From assembly GCF_002835935.1 (NCBI RefSeq), contig NZ_PJCF01000001.1, positions 62,001 to 126,000 of the forward strand: a stretch of DNA of 64,000 bases, read 5' to 3'. Shown one piece after another: positions 25,432 to 34,804 of this stretch; within the stretch, counting starts at the first letter, position 1, and each line of letters starts with the position of its first letter. The notes below the pieces were generated by a model. It saw only the letters and a list, made by a program, of their open reading frames with translations, was not told the origin of the DNA and ran no database searches. Origin of the DNA: Paraglaciecola sp. MB-3u-78 (GTDB taxonomy: Bacteria; Pseudomonadota; Gammaproteobacteria; Enterobacterales; Alteromonadaceae). Made by a program: the position numbers and the translations under genes.

Positions 25432-27372
25432 CTACATATTAAGCCTATTCTCTATCAGGCTATCCACAACAGCTGGGTCAGCCAGTGTTGATGTATCACC
25501 TAACTGCTGATATTCATTAGCTGCAATTTTGCGTAATATTCGGCGCATGATCTTACCCGAACGGGTTTTCGGCAACCCTGCAGTCCACTGAATTAAATCA
25601 GGTGTCGCGATAGGACTCAGTTCCTTTCGCACCCAAGAACGTACTTCTGCGGTAAGTTCGTCGCTTGGAGAAATACCTTCTACCGGTGTAACGTAAACAT
25701 AAATAGCTTGGCCTTTGATATCGTGGGGATACCCCACTACTGCGGCTTCTGCAATTGACGGATGAGAAACGAGGGCACTTTCTATCTCAGCCGTGCCTAA
25801 ACGGTGCCCTGAAACATTTAAGACATCATCGACTCTGCCAGTGATCCAGTAATAGCCATCCTCATCTCTTTTGGCTCCATCGCCCGTAAAATAGACATTA
25901 TCGTAGGTGCTGAAATAAGTCTGAATAAAGCGTTCATGGTCTTTGTAAATGGTTCGTGCTTGTGCAGGCCAGCTGTCTTTTATGCCTAAATTGCCTTCTG
26001 CCGGACCATCAAGTTCAACCCCTTCGCTGTCGAACAATGCGGGCACAACACCAAATAAAGGTAACGAAGCAGACCCAGGTTTCAAATCGGTAACCCCAGG
26101 TAAGGGTGAAATCATCATGCCGCCGGTTTCCGTTTGCCACCAAGTATCAACTATCTGGCAACGACCCCGTCCAATGACATCATAATACCAGCCCCAAGCT
26201 TCTGGATTGATAGGTTCTCCAACCGAACCCAATAAACGTAATGATTTTCCGTGAGTATCGGATGCAGCAAAATCACCATGGGCCATCAAGGCGCGAATGG
26301 CTGTAGGAGCGGTATACAATATGCTGACCTGATGTTTATCTACCACTTGGCAAATCCGCCTGACATCTGGGTAGGTAGGCACACCTTCAAATAACAAGGT
26401 AGTAGCGCGATTGGCTAATGAACCATATACCATGTAGCTATGACCTGTGATCCAACCCACATCCGCAGCGCACCAATATACTTCTCCAGGTTGATAATCA
26501 AACACGTATTTATGAGTGATTGCGGTGTACAGAAGATAGCCACCTGTAGTGTGAACTACCCCTTTTGGTGTGCCTGTAGAGCCTGATGTATAAAGAATAA
26601 AGAGGGGATCTTCCGCGTTCATGACTTCTGGTTCACAGTTGCTACTGCAGTCACTCACCAGATCCTGCCACGAGCAGTCAATATCACCCATGTCCACATT
26701 CGCTTCTGTATGTTTCCACACTATAACTTGTTCAACACAAGGGCAGCGGTTATCCAATAGCGCCTCATCAACATTCGCTTTCAATGGGATGGGTTTTCCG
26801 GCTCTGAGCGCTTCATCAGCGGTGATGACTATTTTAGCACCGCAGTCATTTACACGATCGGCAATAGCATTGGGAGAAAAACCCGCAAAAATAATAGAAT
26901 GTATCGCTCCCAGTCTTGCGCAAGCTAACATTGCATAAGCGGCTTGAGGGATCATCGGCATATAGATCGCCACTCGGTCACCCTTCTCGACCCCAAGTTT
27001 TTTCAAACCATTGGCAATTTTACATACTTCATCGTGCAGTTCTTGATAGGTGATATGGGCGCTATGTTCCCCACAATCACTTTCCCACACTATGGCGTTT
27101 TGATTAGCATGTTGTGCAAGATGCCTATCAATACAATTGTAAGAGACATTTAGCTCTCCATCTTCAAACCACTTTATTTGGGCATCTTGCTTATTGAATG
27201 AGGTGTTTTTAATTTTTTGAGGAAACTTAAACCAATCTAAGGCTTTCGCTTGCTCAGCCCAAAATATGTCGGGGAACTCCACCGATTGTTGATACATCTC
27301 TAGGTATTGCTCTTTACTCAGGTGAGCATGTTTTTTTGCCTGTTCAGACACAGGATATATTGCATCGGTCAT
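25432..27372 (-). CDS. acs: acetyl-CoA synthetase (AMP-forming)
   Basis: 646 residues, the normal length. It activates acetate to acetyl-AMP and then acetyl-CoA, the high-affinity route for acetate use. Visible motifs: the P-loop-like [29 protein letters not shown], the hinge/adenylation segment [20 protein letters not shown] and, near the C-terminus, [11 protein letters not shown] with the Lys that is controlled by reversible acetylation in well-studied enzymes. A candidate CrbR site lies 62 bases upstream of the start. Confidence 0.98.
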   Translation of the reverse strand: MTDAIYPVSEQAKKHAHLSKEQYLEMYQQSVEFPDIFWAEQAKALDWFKFPQKIKNTSFNKQDAQIKWFEDGELNVSYNCIDRHLAQHANQNAIVWESDCGEHSAHITYQELHDEVCKIANGLKKLGVEKGDRVAIYMPMIPQAAYAMLACARLGAIHSIIFAGFSPNAIADRVNDCGAKIVITADEALRAGKPIPLKANVDEALLDNRCPCVEQVIVWKHTEANVDMGDIDCSWQDLVSDCSSNCEPEVMNAEDPLFILYTSGSTGTPKGVVHTTGGYLLYTAITHKYVFDYQPGEVYWCAADVGWITGHSYMVYGSLANRATTLLFEGVPTYPDVRRICQVVDKHQVSILYTAPTAIRALMAHGDFAASDTHGKSLRLLGSVGEPINPEAWGWYYDVIGRGRCQIVDTWWQTETGGMMISPLPGVTDLKPGSASLPLFGVVPALFDSEGVELDGPAEGNLGIKDSWPAQARTIYKDHERFIQTYFSTYDNVYFTGDGAKRDEDGYYWITGRVDDVLNVSGHRLGTAEIESALVSHPSIAEAAVVGYPHDIKGQAIYVYVTPVEGISPSDELTAEVRSWVRKELSPIATPDLIQWTAGLPKTRSGKIMRRILRKIAANEYQQLGDTSTLADPAVVDSLIENRLNM

Positions 27373-27433
27373 ATGTTATCTCCAGCGACATTTACTAGTG
27401 ACTATAATCTACTCCCTACTATAAACAGTGGAA

Positions 27434-27449
27434 TGAGACTTTGGTCTTA
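27434..27449 (-). promoter_or_regulatory. candidate CrbR operator, copy 3
   Basis: On the minus strand TAAGACCAAAGTCTCA, 14 of 16 identical to the crbS-upstream copy, with arms TAAGAC/GTCTCA. It lies 62 bases upstream of acs, where an activator site would be expected. Confidence 0.5.
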
Positions 27450-27649
27450 TAGAGCATAAGTTTATATGCAATTTCATTATTTTGGTGCGAATTTTAGGCG
27501 ATTTTAACACACTGATTGCTCGGTTTCGCTGCACACTTTAGATAGCGCCCAGCAATGTTTTACTCAAAAACACCAAAGAGCGCGTTATAACACTTGGTTC
27601 CAGGTTCGAAAGTGATATTATACAAAAGTTGATAGATTGAGAAATTACA

Positions 27650-27811
27650 ATGAACCGTCGTAAAAAAGGTAATCAGATTTTAAAAGCCCGTGCCAAAAAG
27701 GCAAATGCCAAATTAACCTCAAAAAACAAACCTAAATATATTAGCAAAGCCGATCGGGGGACAATAACCTCTGAGCCAACTGAAGACAAAAATGTCGTTT
27801 CTGAGGAGTGA
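27650..27811 (+). CDS. DUF2986 small basic protein
   Basis: A 53-residue frame, MNRRKKGNQILKARAKKANA then KLTSKNKPKYISKADRG, matching the DUF2986 family of small Lys-rich proteins found in Vibrio, Shewanella and Alteromonas relatives. There is no membrane segment. The opening GATAGATTGAGAAATTACAATG offers only a weak ribosome binding site. Function unknown; the high charge suggests nucleic-acid or ribosome contact, but this is a guess. It is divergent from acs. Confidence 0.8.
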   Translation: MNRRKKGNQILKARAKKANAKLTSKNKPKYISKADRGTITSEPTEDKNVVSEE

Positions 27812-28321
27812 TGAGCATTGAGTAAGTCGTCGTCCAAAGAGAGCAAATAGTCTTAAATCCATAAATTCCCCATAAATATTGCTCTAAAAGTAAAAAAGGT
27901 AGTTAAAGCTGCCCTCATATACTTATAAAATAAAACTAAAGACTATTGGCTACCTTGTTTAACAAAGTAGTCTTTAAAAACAAAACATTCTTCACTCTCC
28001 ACATAAACCAATACCCTTCATAAAACAATAGTCAATTGAGACAAAAGCGATTTTATCGACCGTGAAGATCCCTCAGGGTCTAACCTTGTGGATCCAAAAA
28101 AACTTTAGATTTGCGTAATACACACTGGGGGAACTATCCTTTATTTACTCATTTTTGGTTTGTTTTAACTGTTCATTGAACAAACCTATGAAGTGAGCAT
28201 CTTTTGGTTGGCTGATGTCACTGGGTTTCTATTTATAGCCAACAAATAAGCCTCTATTTTGAGATGTTAGCTGTTTGATTCAATCAGAGGCTGTCAACTC
28301 ATATAAAGTAGAGGATTTATT
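27812..28321. other. 510-base AT-rich intergenic stretch
   Basis: No gene seen. A hairpin-capable segment, AAAGACTA (about 27941) paired with TAGTCTTT (about 27968) around the palindrome TTGTTTAACAA, lies within it, and the last 100 bases presumably hold the promoter for the secreted protein at 28322. Confidence 0.4.
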
Positions 28322-29005
28322 ATGTATAGGTTAAAAAAATTAATTACTGCTGCAATATTGATTGTTATGGCGGGGTTTCCATTCCACGGGAATTCACAAA
28401 CGGCACCTTACCATCTGACCAAAATAAACTCGGGATACAAGGTTGAAGGGCTACCGACGGAATTGCTGAAGGATTTGTCAAAAGTAGGTAAGAAAGAGTT
28501 AGTTGTATTGTCACTCGTCGACCCCTCATACGGACGCAGCAAAATACAAGGATATGTTCGAGCAATGGATAAAACGACTCTTTCAATTAGAACTAAGGAT
28601 AGTTTCATATTTCACCCCGATTTAAATAGAACCTATATGCTGTTTGAATTGGATAGTGCTCCTGCAGCAGGCGGGAACTGTTCAGGTTGCACTCTTACTA
28701 ATACAAACCTAAAAGCAACCAGTCCTCAAATCTGCTGGTGTTTTAGTAAACTCACATTAGGACAAAATAATGAATCATGCAGTCACAGTTTTACCCAGCT
28801 TCGTTTCCCTACACCAGAAGAGTCGGCATTTAAATTGAGGAAAAACATAGGAGAGCCAAACCGGTTCCAAGCTATATACTTGGAGTGCTATCCATCGTCA
28901 GGAGAAGGCGGTGAAGATTGCAGTCTATTTGACACTCTCTGTGCAGGAGGTGGGGGCGGCAGTAGTTCTTTACCAGGAGGCGGTTCTGGTTGTTCAGTGG
29001 AGTAA
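28322..29005 (+). CDS. Cys-rich secreted hypothetical protein with Gly/Ser tail
   Basis: I do not recognise this 227-residue protein. It has a clear signal peptide (to about residue 25, FHGNSQ) and GAGG upstream as ribosome binding site. The mature part has about ten cysteines, in NCSGC, CWCF, SCSHSF, LECYP, DCSLF and LC contexts, so a disulfide-stabilised extracellular fold is likely. The tail is low-complexity Gly/Ser (AGGGGGSSSLPGGGSGC). It stands alone between non-coding stretches. Confidence 0.65.
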   Translation: MYRLKKLITAAILIVMAGFPFHGNSQTAPYHLTKINSGYKVEGLPTELLKDLSKVGKKELVVLSLVDPSYGRSKIQGYVRAMDKTTLSIRTKDSFIFHPDLNRTYMLFELDSAPAAGGNCSGCTLTNTNLKATSPQICWCFSKLTLGQNNESCSHSFTQLRFPTPEESAFKLRKNIGEPNRFQAIYLECYPSSGEGGEDCSLFDTLCAGGGGGSSSLPGGGSGCSVE

Positions 29006-29020
29006 AGTAATCTTACTTTT

Positions 29021-29049
29021 TGTTATTGTTATTGTTATTGTTATTGTTA
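29021..29049 (+). repeat. hexanucleotide microsatellite (TGTTAT)n
   Basis: Nearly five tandem copies of TGTTAT directly after the stop of the Cys-rich protein gene. It lies outside any called gene. Confidence 0.9.
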
Positions 29050-29121
29050 ACAAAAAAGTACATGGCTTTAATTCTGAGTTGTAATTCCAATGGAAATATT
29101 GGAAAAAATAAGAAGCGGCAT

Positions 29122-29151
29122 GCCGCCGAATGTATCGTGTATTTCGGCGGC
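29122..29151. terminator. strong hairpin between convergent genes
   Basis: GCCGCCGAA (29122-29130) and TTCGGCGGC (29143-29151) form a perfect 9-bp GC-rich stem with a 12-base loop. Only short T-tracts follow (ATTTTTAA on plus, TTTTTTCC on minus), so it is probably a weak bidirectional terminator between 28322-29005 and the DUF5060 pseudogene. Confidence 0.5.
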
Positions 29152-29168
29152 AGCTTCATTTTTAAACA

Positions 29169-30297
29169 TTACTCGTTGTTTCTTTGCAATAATATCACCC
29201 AGTCTTTATCACTCTTATTTTTAGGTGCTTGGAGGGTATTCATGCCTAGCCCTTTCAAGGATGTAAGTCCTAGTTGCTGAAACTCCCCTCCCTGTTTTGG
29301 GTCGAACCATCGCACTGAGTACCCAAGTGCTGACTGCCCAAGATCAATTTGGGTAGCCATGCCAGCGGGTAAATAAATCAAGTACACCTCACCTACTTTT
29401 GCAAACCCATAGGCTTGTTTATTAGTCAGTAAATGTTGAACTGGTTTCATGTCCCAAAATGGTACATTTTCTTGAAAAAAATCAATGGCAATTTTGGTTT
29501 GACGCCACAAGTTGTGACGATAACGCCAGTCTTCGGAGGTCAGATCATTGTTGGGTTGTTTACCGCCAAAGTACCACTCCACTCCTGCTCCTCCGGCCAA
29601 CAGACTGCCCCATAAGGCATATCGCCTTAGTGTGTCATGGTCTGGATCTTGAAAATCATTCAGGGCACCAGTATGCCACTCACCAATTTCATCCATAGTG
29701 ATCAGCCAGTCGTTACCGGCAGCTCTGGCTTTTTCACGCCAAAGTGCCAGCTCTTGATTGACGCGTGTCCTGTCATTAACTTGAAATGACAGGCCATCTA
29801 GTGGCTGAAACCCAAGCAGGGGTGGCAACAAGTGTTCTTTGTCTTCGGCAGTCGAATGTGTATGCAATAAAATATCCCATTGCGCTAATTTACTTACATC
29901 AAAGCTGTCAAAAATTCTGGTGAGGTGTAAGGCCAGACATCCTTGCCATCGCCATTAATATTCATAGTCAAAAAATAAACTGAGTTCATGCCCATTGAAG
30001 CCAAATAGTTGATTGCTCCGATCACATTCTTACCTTTGTTAACTTTCCATGTGGGGTCACCTAATTGCCAGTCTCTTTTATGGGCTGCGAACTCATGGAT
30101 AGTTCCTCCTGCGCTGGCTTCACCATCTCGGTTCTGACCTGATATTCTATAAGTGTCATCGAAATCAACATAGGCCAACAAATTTTCTGGGCTATTAGCA
30201 CCGCCTTTTAACCAATACTGATCTGAATATTTAAATTTGTAATACCTTTTTTCAATTTCTAATCGATCTCTATGGGCTAAATAAAATTGTGACCATC
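29169..30297 (-). pseudogene. DUF5060-type glycoside-hydrolase-like protein, truncated and frameshifted
   Basis: The 3' part (29867-29169) carries ALWGSLLAGGAGVEWYFGG, ending in a C-terminal beta domain, and the 5' part (to about 30297) carries HRDRLEIEKRYYKFKYSDQYW and KGGANSPENLLAYVDFDDTY, hallmarks of DUF5060/apiosidase-like polysaccharide-active proteins. The frame breaks in the run of five T/A at about 29914-29918; one extra base would give SPEFFDSFDVSKLAQWDILLHTHS and join the parts. The N-terminal domain and signal peptide are missing: upstream of SQFYLAHRD the frame hits a TGA. This is a decayed gene, probably from a polysaccharide-degradation locus. Confidence 0.8.
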
Positions 30298-30966
30298 AGT
30301 TATGATCAAAATATAAGTCAACTTCTACCCATTAGTCGTTATAGTCTAAAAATTAATGTGGTGGGATTAGGCACTGCAGGGGCCGCAGCAGGAATTGGGT
30401 TAGCCGCATTGGGCCAAAAGGTGATAGCGGTTGATCATGATCAACGAAAGGTTAATGCTTCAAATCGGGGCCGTGTACCCGATGAAGACTTAAAACTAAA
30501 AACCCTTCTAACACAGGTGCGAAAATTGAATAATATGGTTGCATCATGCGATTTGCAACACGCCATATTAAGTACTGACTTAACTATGATTTGCTTAGAT
30601 GGAAGCGGCATTCAAAAAATAGCAGATGACTCGGACAATATGACGCCGATTGTTGAGCAAATATCTGCAACCTTAAGATCCAATCAAGACTTTCACCTTA
30701 TCGTTGTTTGCCAGCCAACAACACATGCTGACACTCATAACTTTATCGGTACAGATATCGAACAAATTACAGGCAAAACATTAGGCAAGGACTTTGGTTT
30801 ATGTTTTATTCCTTTAGTGCTTAGGGAACAACGAGCATTAAGTGACTTTTATGCATTACCTAACATGACTGTGACAGCAAGCGATACAAGGAGTGAGAAC
30901 TTAATAGGAAAACTTTTTAACGGATTCAATCACAAAATAAAATACACTAGGTATATTAAGATGTAA
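30289..30966 (+). pseudogene. truncated UDP/GDP-sugar dehydrogenase N-terminal domain
   Basis: 225 residues resembling the NAD-binding half of the UDP-glucose/GDP-mannose dehydrogenase (AlgD-like) family: INVVGLGTAGAAAGIGLAALGQKVIAVDHD gives a GxGxxG nucleotide-binding motif, and KDFGLCFIPLVLREQRALSDFY matches the NPEFLREG-like segment, here with altered residues (FIPLVLREQ). The central catalytic Cys domain and the substrate-binding half are absent. The GTG start at 30289 is arbitrary. A decayed relic is most likely; a divergent stand-alone NAD-binding protein cannot be excluded. A weak terminator hairpin (CAGGCCA/TGGCCTG, 30969-30987) follows. Confidence 0.6.
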
Positions 30967-31000
30967 TACAGGCCAATGAATGGCCTGAATTCTTTGTTTG

Positions 31001-31645
31001 TCAGGTGAACAATCTCCAAAACCAGCCTTTAGACAGTTCTTCTTCACAGGTTTTTAACTGAGTCGCATACTGTAAGGAACGTGCATTTACAACTTTAGCG
31101 ACGTCTTTAAGCCATGCTTTGCTATTATAACTGCCTCGTTTATACCCCCCCCACCCCTCGTGATAATTAAGATACTGCAACTCCGCATCCCACTTTGATA
31201 CAGCGTTTATTTTATTGGTTTTATTAATAAACCAGCCCATAAAATCAATAGCATCACTAAAGTCTGAACGCTCAGCCCAAGAGTTATTTGTTTCCCGTTT
31301 GTAATCATCCCAGGTGGGGGTCTTAGCCTGAGAATAACCATAGGCACTGCTGATACGCCCCCATGGTATCAAACCAAAAAAGAAATAGTCTTTGGGTGGA
31401 CGGGCTTTAGCCTTAAAAGAACTTTCCTGATACATCATTGCCATAGGCACATGAATTGGTACACCCCACTTTGCTTTCATGTCGGTTGCAGTTTCAAACC
31501 AATCACGTTTTTCAGTAAAAATATCGCAAATATTACTAGTGTTTTGAGGCGGAGTCGTGGTGCAGGCCACTAAAAACAAGGTACTAGCCATAGTTATTAA
31601 AATAATTTTAAAAAACTGATATTTTTTTGTGAACTTTTGTTGCAT
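31001..31645 (-). CDS. lytic-transglycosylase-like (SLT) lipoprotein
   Basis: 214 residues. The signal sequence ends in the lipobox LFLVAC (Cys about 28). The body matches SLT-type goose-lysozyme-like folds: AMMYQESSFKAKARPP supplies the catalytic Glu, followed by AYGYSQAKTPTWDDYK and YLNYHEGWGGYKRGSY. It should cleave peptidoglycan glycan strands from the outer or inner membrane surface. Same strand as gshA but with its own start; a plus-oriented terminator-like hairpin separates them. Confidence 0.88.
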   Translation of the reverse strand: MQQKFTKKYQFFKIILITMASTLFLVACTTTPPQNTSNICDIFTEKRDWFETATDMKAKWGVPIHVPMAMMYQESSFKAKARPPKDYFFFGLIPWGRISSAYGYSQAKTPTWDDYKRETNNSWAERSDFSDAIDFMGWFINKTNKINAVSKWDAELQYLNYHEGWGGYKRGSYNSKAWLKDVAKVVNARSLQYATQLKTCEEELSKGWFWRLFT

Positions 31646-31702
31646 AACCTACTCTTAATTAGCGTGTTCTAGTTATTATGTGTTTCCCTGGTAGTAGCTT
31701 TG

Positions 31703-31731
31703 AAGCCTGAATTATTTCAGGCTTTTTTTTT
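31703..31731 (+). terminator. plus-oriented terminator between two minus-strand genes
   Basis: AAGCCTGAA/TTCAGGCTT stem followed by a run of nine T on the plus strand. Both neighbours (gshA and the SLT lipoprotein) are on the minus strand, so it would stop antisense transcription heading into gshA; on the minus strand it has an A-run on the 5' side instead and only a short tail. Confidence 0.6.
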
Positions 31732-31739
31732 GCTTAAAA

Positions 31740-33356
31740 TTAATCAGTTGTGGTAACTGCAAAATAACTACTTAGAAAATTATCGAAAGAAATATTGTCT
31801 TGCTGCTCAATAATACGTTGTTTATCTATAGATAACTTCGCATGTTCTGCCAATACCTCAGCATTCATAAATTCATAATCAGAATCTATCAATTGTTGTT
31901 TGTAATCTTCAGCCAAAGCTAAACCAAAGGTACCATTATCACATTGCTGGCTAACTAGTCGTTCTAGAATTTTGGCTGAGGGAGTCAAACTAGGATCAAG
32001 TATTTTTTGATTTTCAAGCTCTAACGCAACTGAATAATGTGTTGTGTTATTCGCATTGTCTAGGACCAAAGCCACTTCTTGCATGTCAGAGAACATCTGT
32101 AATGCCCAATTAGATAAACCTACGGATTGTTGCTCATTTAAGAGCATTAGCTCAGGGTCTCGCCCATGACCCACTACCGCACTTAAATTGACTTCGGTTT
32201 CATGGTACTGATTTGCATTCATCATCGGACTGGGTTTTGTGACACAGTACAACAAAAACACATCAAGAAAATAAAACTGATTTTCCTCAATGCCTATTGC
32301 ACTAAATGGATTAACGTCTAAGGCCCGAACTTCTACGTAGCTCACGCCTCTTTTATCTAAGGCCTCTGACGGTTTTTCTAAGGACTGAGTTGGCTGTTTG
32401 GGTCTAATAGGCGAATACAATTCATTTTCAATCTGCAATACGTTGGCATTTAACTGTTGGTACTCTCCTTCTTGCTTACCAGCATATTTTTGGAAAGCCG
32501 CAGATGGCTGGTTAATGGCTGCTTTTAACGATGCAATGTAGCTGTCTACTTGGTTATAACAAATATTTAAACCCGATTGCGCACTATTGGTATACCCCAA
32601 ATCACTCATTCTAAGAGACGTGGCGTAAGGCAAGTAATACGTGCCGCTTCCCAATTTTTTAAAAGGCAGATCCGTTTCTTTACCTTTGATAAACGATCCA
32701 CAAATGGCAGGAGAAGCACCATACAGATAGGGTATTAACCAACAAAAGCGCCGATAATTTCTGATTAAAGAAAAATATGCTGCAGAAATTGTATCTTTAT
32801 TGGCTTTTTTATCGGATTTTTCTATAGATGTTTTTTGTAACCACTGTTGCCAGAATTCGTCAGGAAGAGAAAAATTAAAATGTACCCCCGAGATAGCCTG
32901 CATCATACTTCCGTAGCGGTTTTTTAACCCTACTCGATACAGCGTTTTCATTTTGCCTACGTTAGACGAACCAAAGTTTGCGATAGGAATAGCATCTTGA
33001 TCCTCAATAAAACAAGGCATACTCATAGGCCATAAACGTTCATCACCCATATTTGAAACTGCAAATTTATGCACATCATTTAACTGCCCGATAGTTTTTT
33101 GTACAGACACTTCAGGCGGTGTGATAAATTCCAGTAAAGATTCAGAAAAATCGGTAGTGATAAACTCGTGGGTCAAGGCCGACCCCAAGGCCTCTTGATG
33201 AGGGCTCTGTGCCAAACCGCCGTCTGGATTGATGCGTAAAGTTTCACGCTCTATCCCATGACGAATGCCAGTTAAGGTTTGCGCAACTGCTTGGTCTTGT
33301 AAAACATTTAAACGCTCTGCAAAAGATGTCTGATTTGCTTGCAAAATACTATCCAA
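31740..33356 (-). CDS. gshA: glutamate-cysteine ligase (type 1)
   Basis: 538 residues, the gammaproteobacterial type. It makes gamma-glutamylcysteine, the first and rate-limiting step of glutathione synthesis. Recognisable segments include GIRHGIERETLRI near residue 32, HEFITTDFSESLLEFITPP, DERLWPMSMPCF, YGSMMQAISGVHFNFSLP and YVEVRALDVNPFS. The substrate- and metal-binding regions appear complete, so it should be active. Confidence 0.97.
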   Translation of the reverse strand: MDSILQANQTSFAERLNVLQDQAVAQTLTGIRHGIERETLRINPDGGLAQSPHQEALGSALTHEFITTDFSESLLEFITPPEVSVQKTIGQLNDVHKFAVSNMGDERLWPMSMPCFIEDQDAIPIANFGSSNVGKMKTLYRVGLKNRYGSMMQAISGVHFNFSLPDEFWQQWLQKTSIEKSDKKANKDTISAAYFSLIRNYRRFCWLIPYLYGASPAICGSFIKGKETDLPFKKLGSGTYYLPYATSLRMSDLGYTNSAQSGLNICYNQVDSYIASLKAAINQPSAAFQKYAGKQEGEYQQLNANVLQIENELYSPIRPKQPTQSLEKPSEALDKRGVSYVEVRALDVNPFSAIGIEENQFYFLDVFLLYCVTKPSPMMNANQYHETEVNLSAVVGHGRDPELMLLNEQQSVGLSNWALQMFSDMQEVALVLDNANNTTHYSVALELENQKILDPSLTPSAKILERLVSQQCDNGTFGLALAEDYKQQLIDSDYEFMNAEVLAEHAKLSIDKQRIIEQQDNISFDNFLSSYFAVTTTD

Positions 33357-33535
33357 CTAAAATAAAAATAACCAACTTGTGGCTTCTAGTCTACCTGCAG
33401 TTTATAAATAAAGTAACTAGGGTCTATGGGTAATTTACATCGAGCAACAAATACGCCATATTGTTTGCTAGAATACGTGAAACTAATATTATGCAAATTT
33501 TTTAAATACCCGACTACATTGAAGGAAACGCTATT

Positions 33536-34084
33536 TTGTCTGGTTCTGACTTAAGTATTTTTGATGCACAATTTGCCATAAATCAGTTTAGCGGTAATGA
33601 ATCGTTACTGGTGCAAATTTTAGAAAAATTTATCCAACAGTATCAGTCTTTTGATACCTTGATCTCAGAACAACTTCAGCAAGAAGACTTACAAACAGCC
33701 AAACAACAATTGCATACCTTAAAAGGAGTCAGTGGCAATTTAGGTATGAAGGCCTTATACCAAGCCTGTAAGGACCTTGAAGATAGTTTAGCTAATCAAG
33801 AAACTGACACCACCTTAGAAAATTTTTTGAAGGTTTTTAAACAAACATTAACCTTAATACTTAGTTTCTCAGCAAAAAAGGGTACTGAAGAAATCCCTGA
33901 AACTGCCCCTAAAAAAGATGACAAAGCATTACTAATCGCGGCATTAAAGCGCAATGAGTTTATTTCTGAGAGTAAGATTCAAAGCTATGGTCAAGCATTA
34001 GATTTGTCTTCAGAAAAACTGAATGAACTGAAACAGGCAATTGATAATTTAGATTATTCCACCGCCATTGCGCTGCTGGAGTAA
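33536..34084 (+). CDS. Hpt-domain phosphotransfer protein
   Basis: 182 residues starting at TTG 33536 with GGAA upstream. The Hpt motif LHTLKGVSGNLGMKALYQACKDLE (phospho-His in the LHTLKG context, about residue 62) sits in a four-helix bundle (residues about 10-115). The C-terminal 60 residues (SKIQSYGQALDLSSEKLNELKQAIDNLDYSTAIALLE) are helical and resemble a second degenerate Hpt-associated segment seen in some hybrid-kinase tails. It should shuttle phosphate from an unknown hybrid kinase; divergent from gshA. Confidence 0.85.
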   Translation: MSGSDLSIFDAQFAINQFSGNESLLVQILEKFIQQYQSFDTLISEQLQQEDLQTAKQQLHTLKGVSGNLGMKALYQACKDLEDSLANQETDTTLENFLKVFKQTLTLILSFSAKKGTEEIPETAPKKDDKALLIAALKRNEFISESKIQSYGQALDLSSEKLNELKQAIDNLDYSTAIALLE

Positions 34085-34102
34085 CAAAAGATTTTAATAG
34101 AC

Positions 34103-34804
34103 TTGATAGATATTTTGTTTGACCATCCCGATTTTGTGGTGGTCAATAAACCCTGCAATATTTCCGTTCAAAATGAGTCTCACCAATCAGGTATTTTGCC
34201 CATCCTTTGTCAACAACTTAACGTTGAAAAATTATGGTTGGTACATAGATTGGACAAGGTAACGTCTGGTATTTTAATGCTGGCTAAACACCCCCAAGCT
34301 GCAGCAGAGTTTGGTCAGTTATTTGAGCAAAAACAAATAGAAAAGTACTATCTGGCTATCTCTGCGAAAAAACCCAAGAAAAAACAAGGTGCCGTCAAAG
34401 GCGGTATGAAAAAAGTCCGAGATGGTAAGTGGATGTTGGACAGTAGTGATACTGCTGTGGCTATCAGCCAATTTTTTAGTTTCTCTGTTTCCCCAGGCTT
34501 TAGATTATTTTTGGTGAAACCTCTTACGGGTAAGACACATCAAATTCGGGTGGCCTTAAAAAGCATAGGCAGCCCTATCTTAGGGGATGAGTTATACAAA
34601 GGGGCGAGCTCTGACCGCACTTATCTTCACGCGTATTGCATTCGTTTTCACTATCAAGGACAAGCCATTTGCATCATGTGCCCGCCAAATAAAGGTGATG
34701 AATTTGTCAGTGATAACACTAAGCAACAAGTCACCGAGTTAGCATCACCTTGGACACTCAAATGGCCTAACATCAAATGGCCCCAACAAAAACATGCAGG
34801 TTAA
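34103..34804 (+). CDS. RluA-family pseudouridine synthase
   Basis: 233 residues starting at TTG 34103, aligned with the family start (DHPDFVVVNKPCNISVQNE). The catalytic-Asp motif WLVHRLDKVTSGILMLA, the FRLFLVKPLTGKTHQIRVAL segment and the C-terminal DRTYLHAYCIRF are intact. It isomerises uridine to pseudouridine in an RNA; which substrate is not clear, as it is a short RluA-like protein without an S4 domain (the TIGR01621 type). The 3' end overlaps the next gene by 11 bases. Confidence 0.92.
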   Translation: MIDILFDHPDFVVVNKPCNISVQNESHQSGILPILCQQLNVEKLWLVHRLDKVTSGILMLAKHPQAAAEFGQLFEQKQIEKYYLAISAKKPKKKQGAVKGGMKKVRDGKWMLDSSDTAVAISQFFSFSVSPGFRLFLVKPLTGKTHQIRVALKSIGSPILGDELYKGASSDRTYLHAYCIRFHYQGQAICIMCPPNKGDEFVSDNTKQQVTELASPWTLKWPNIKWPQQKHAG

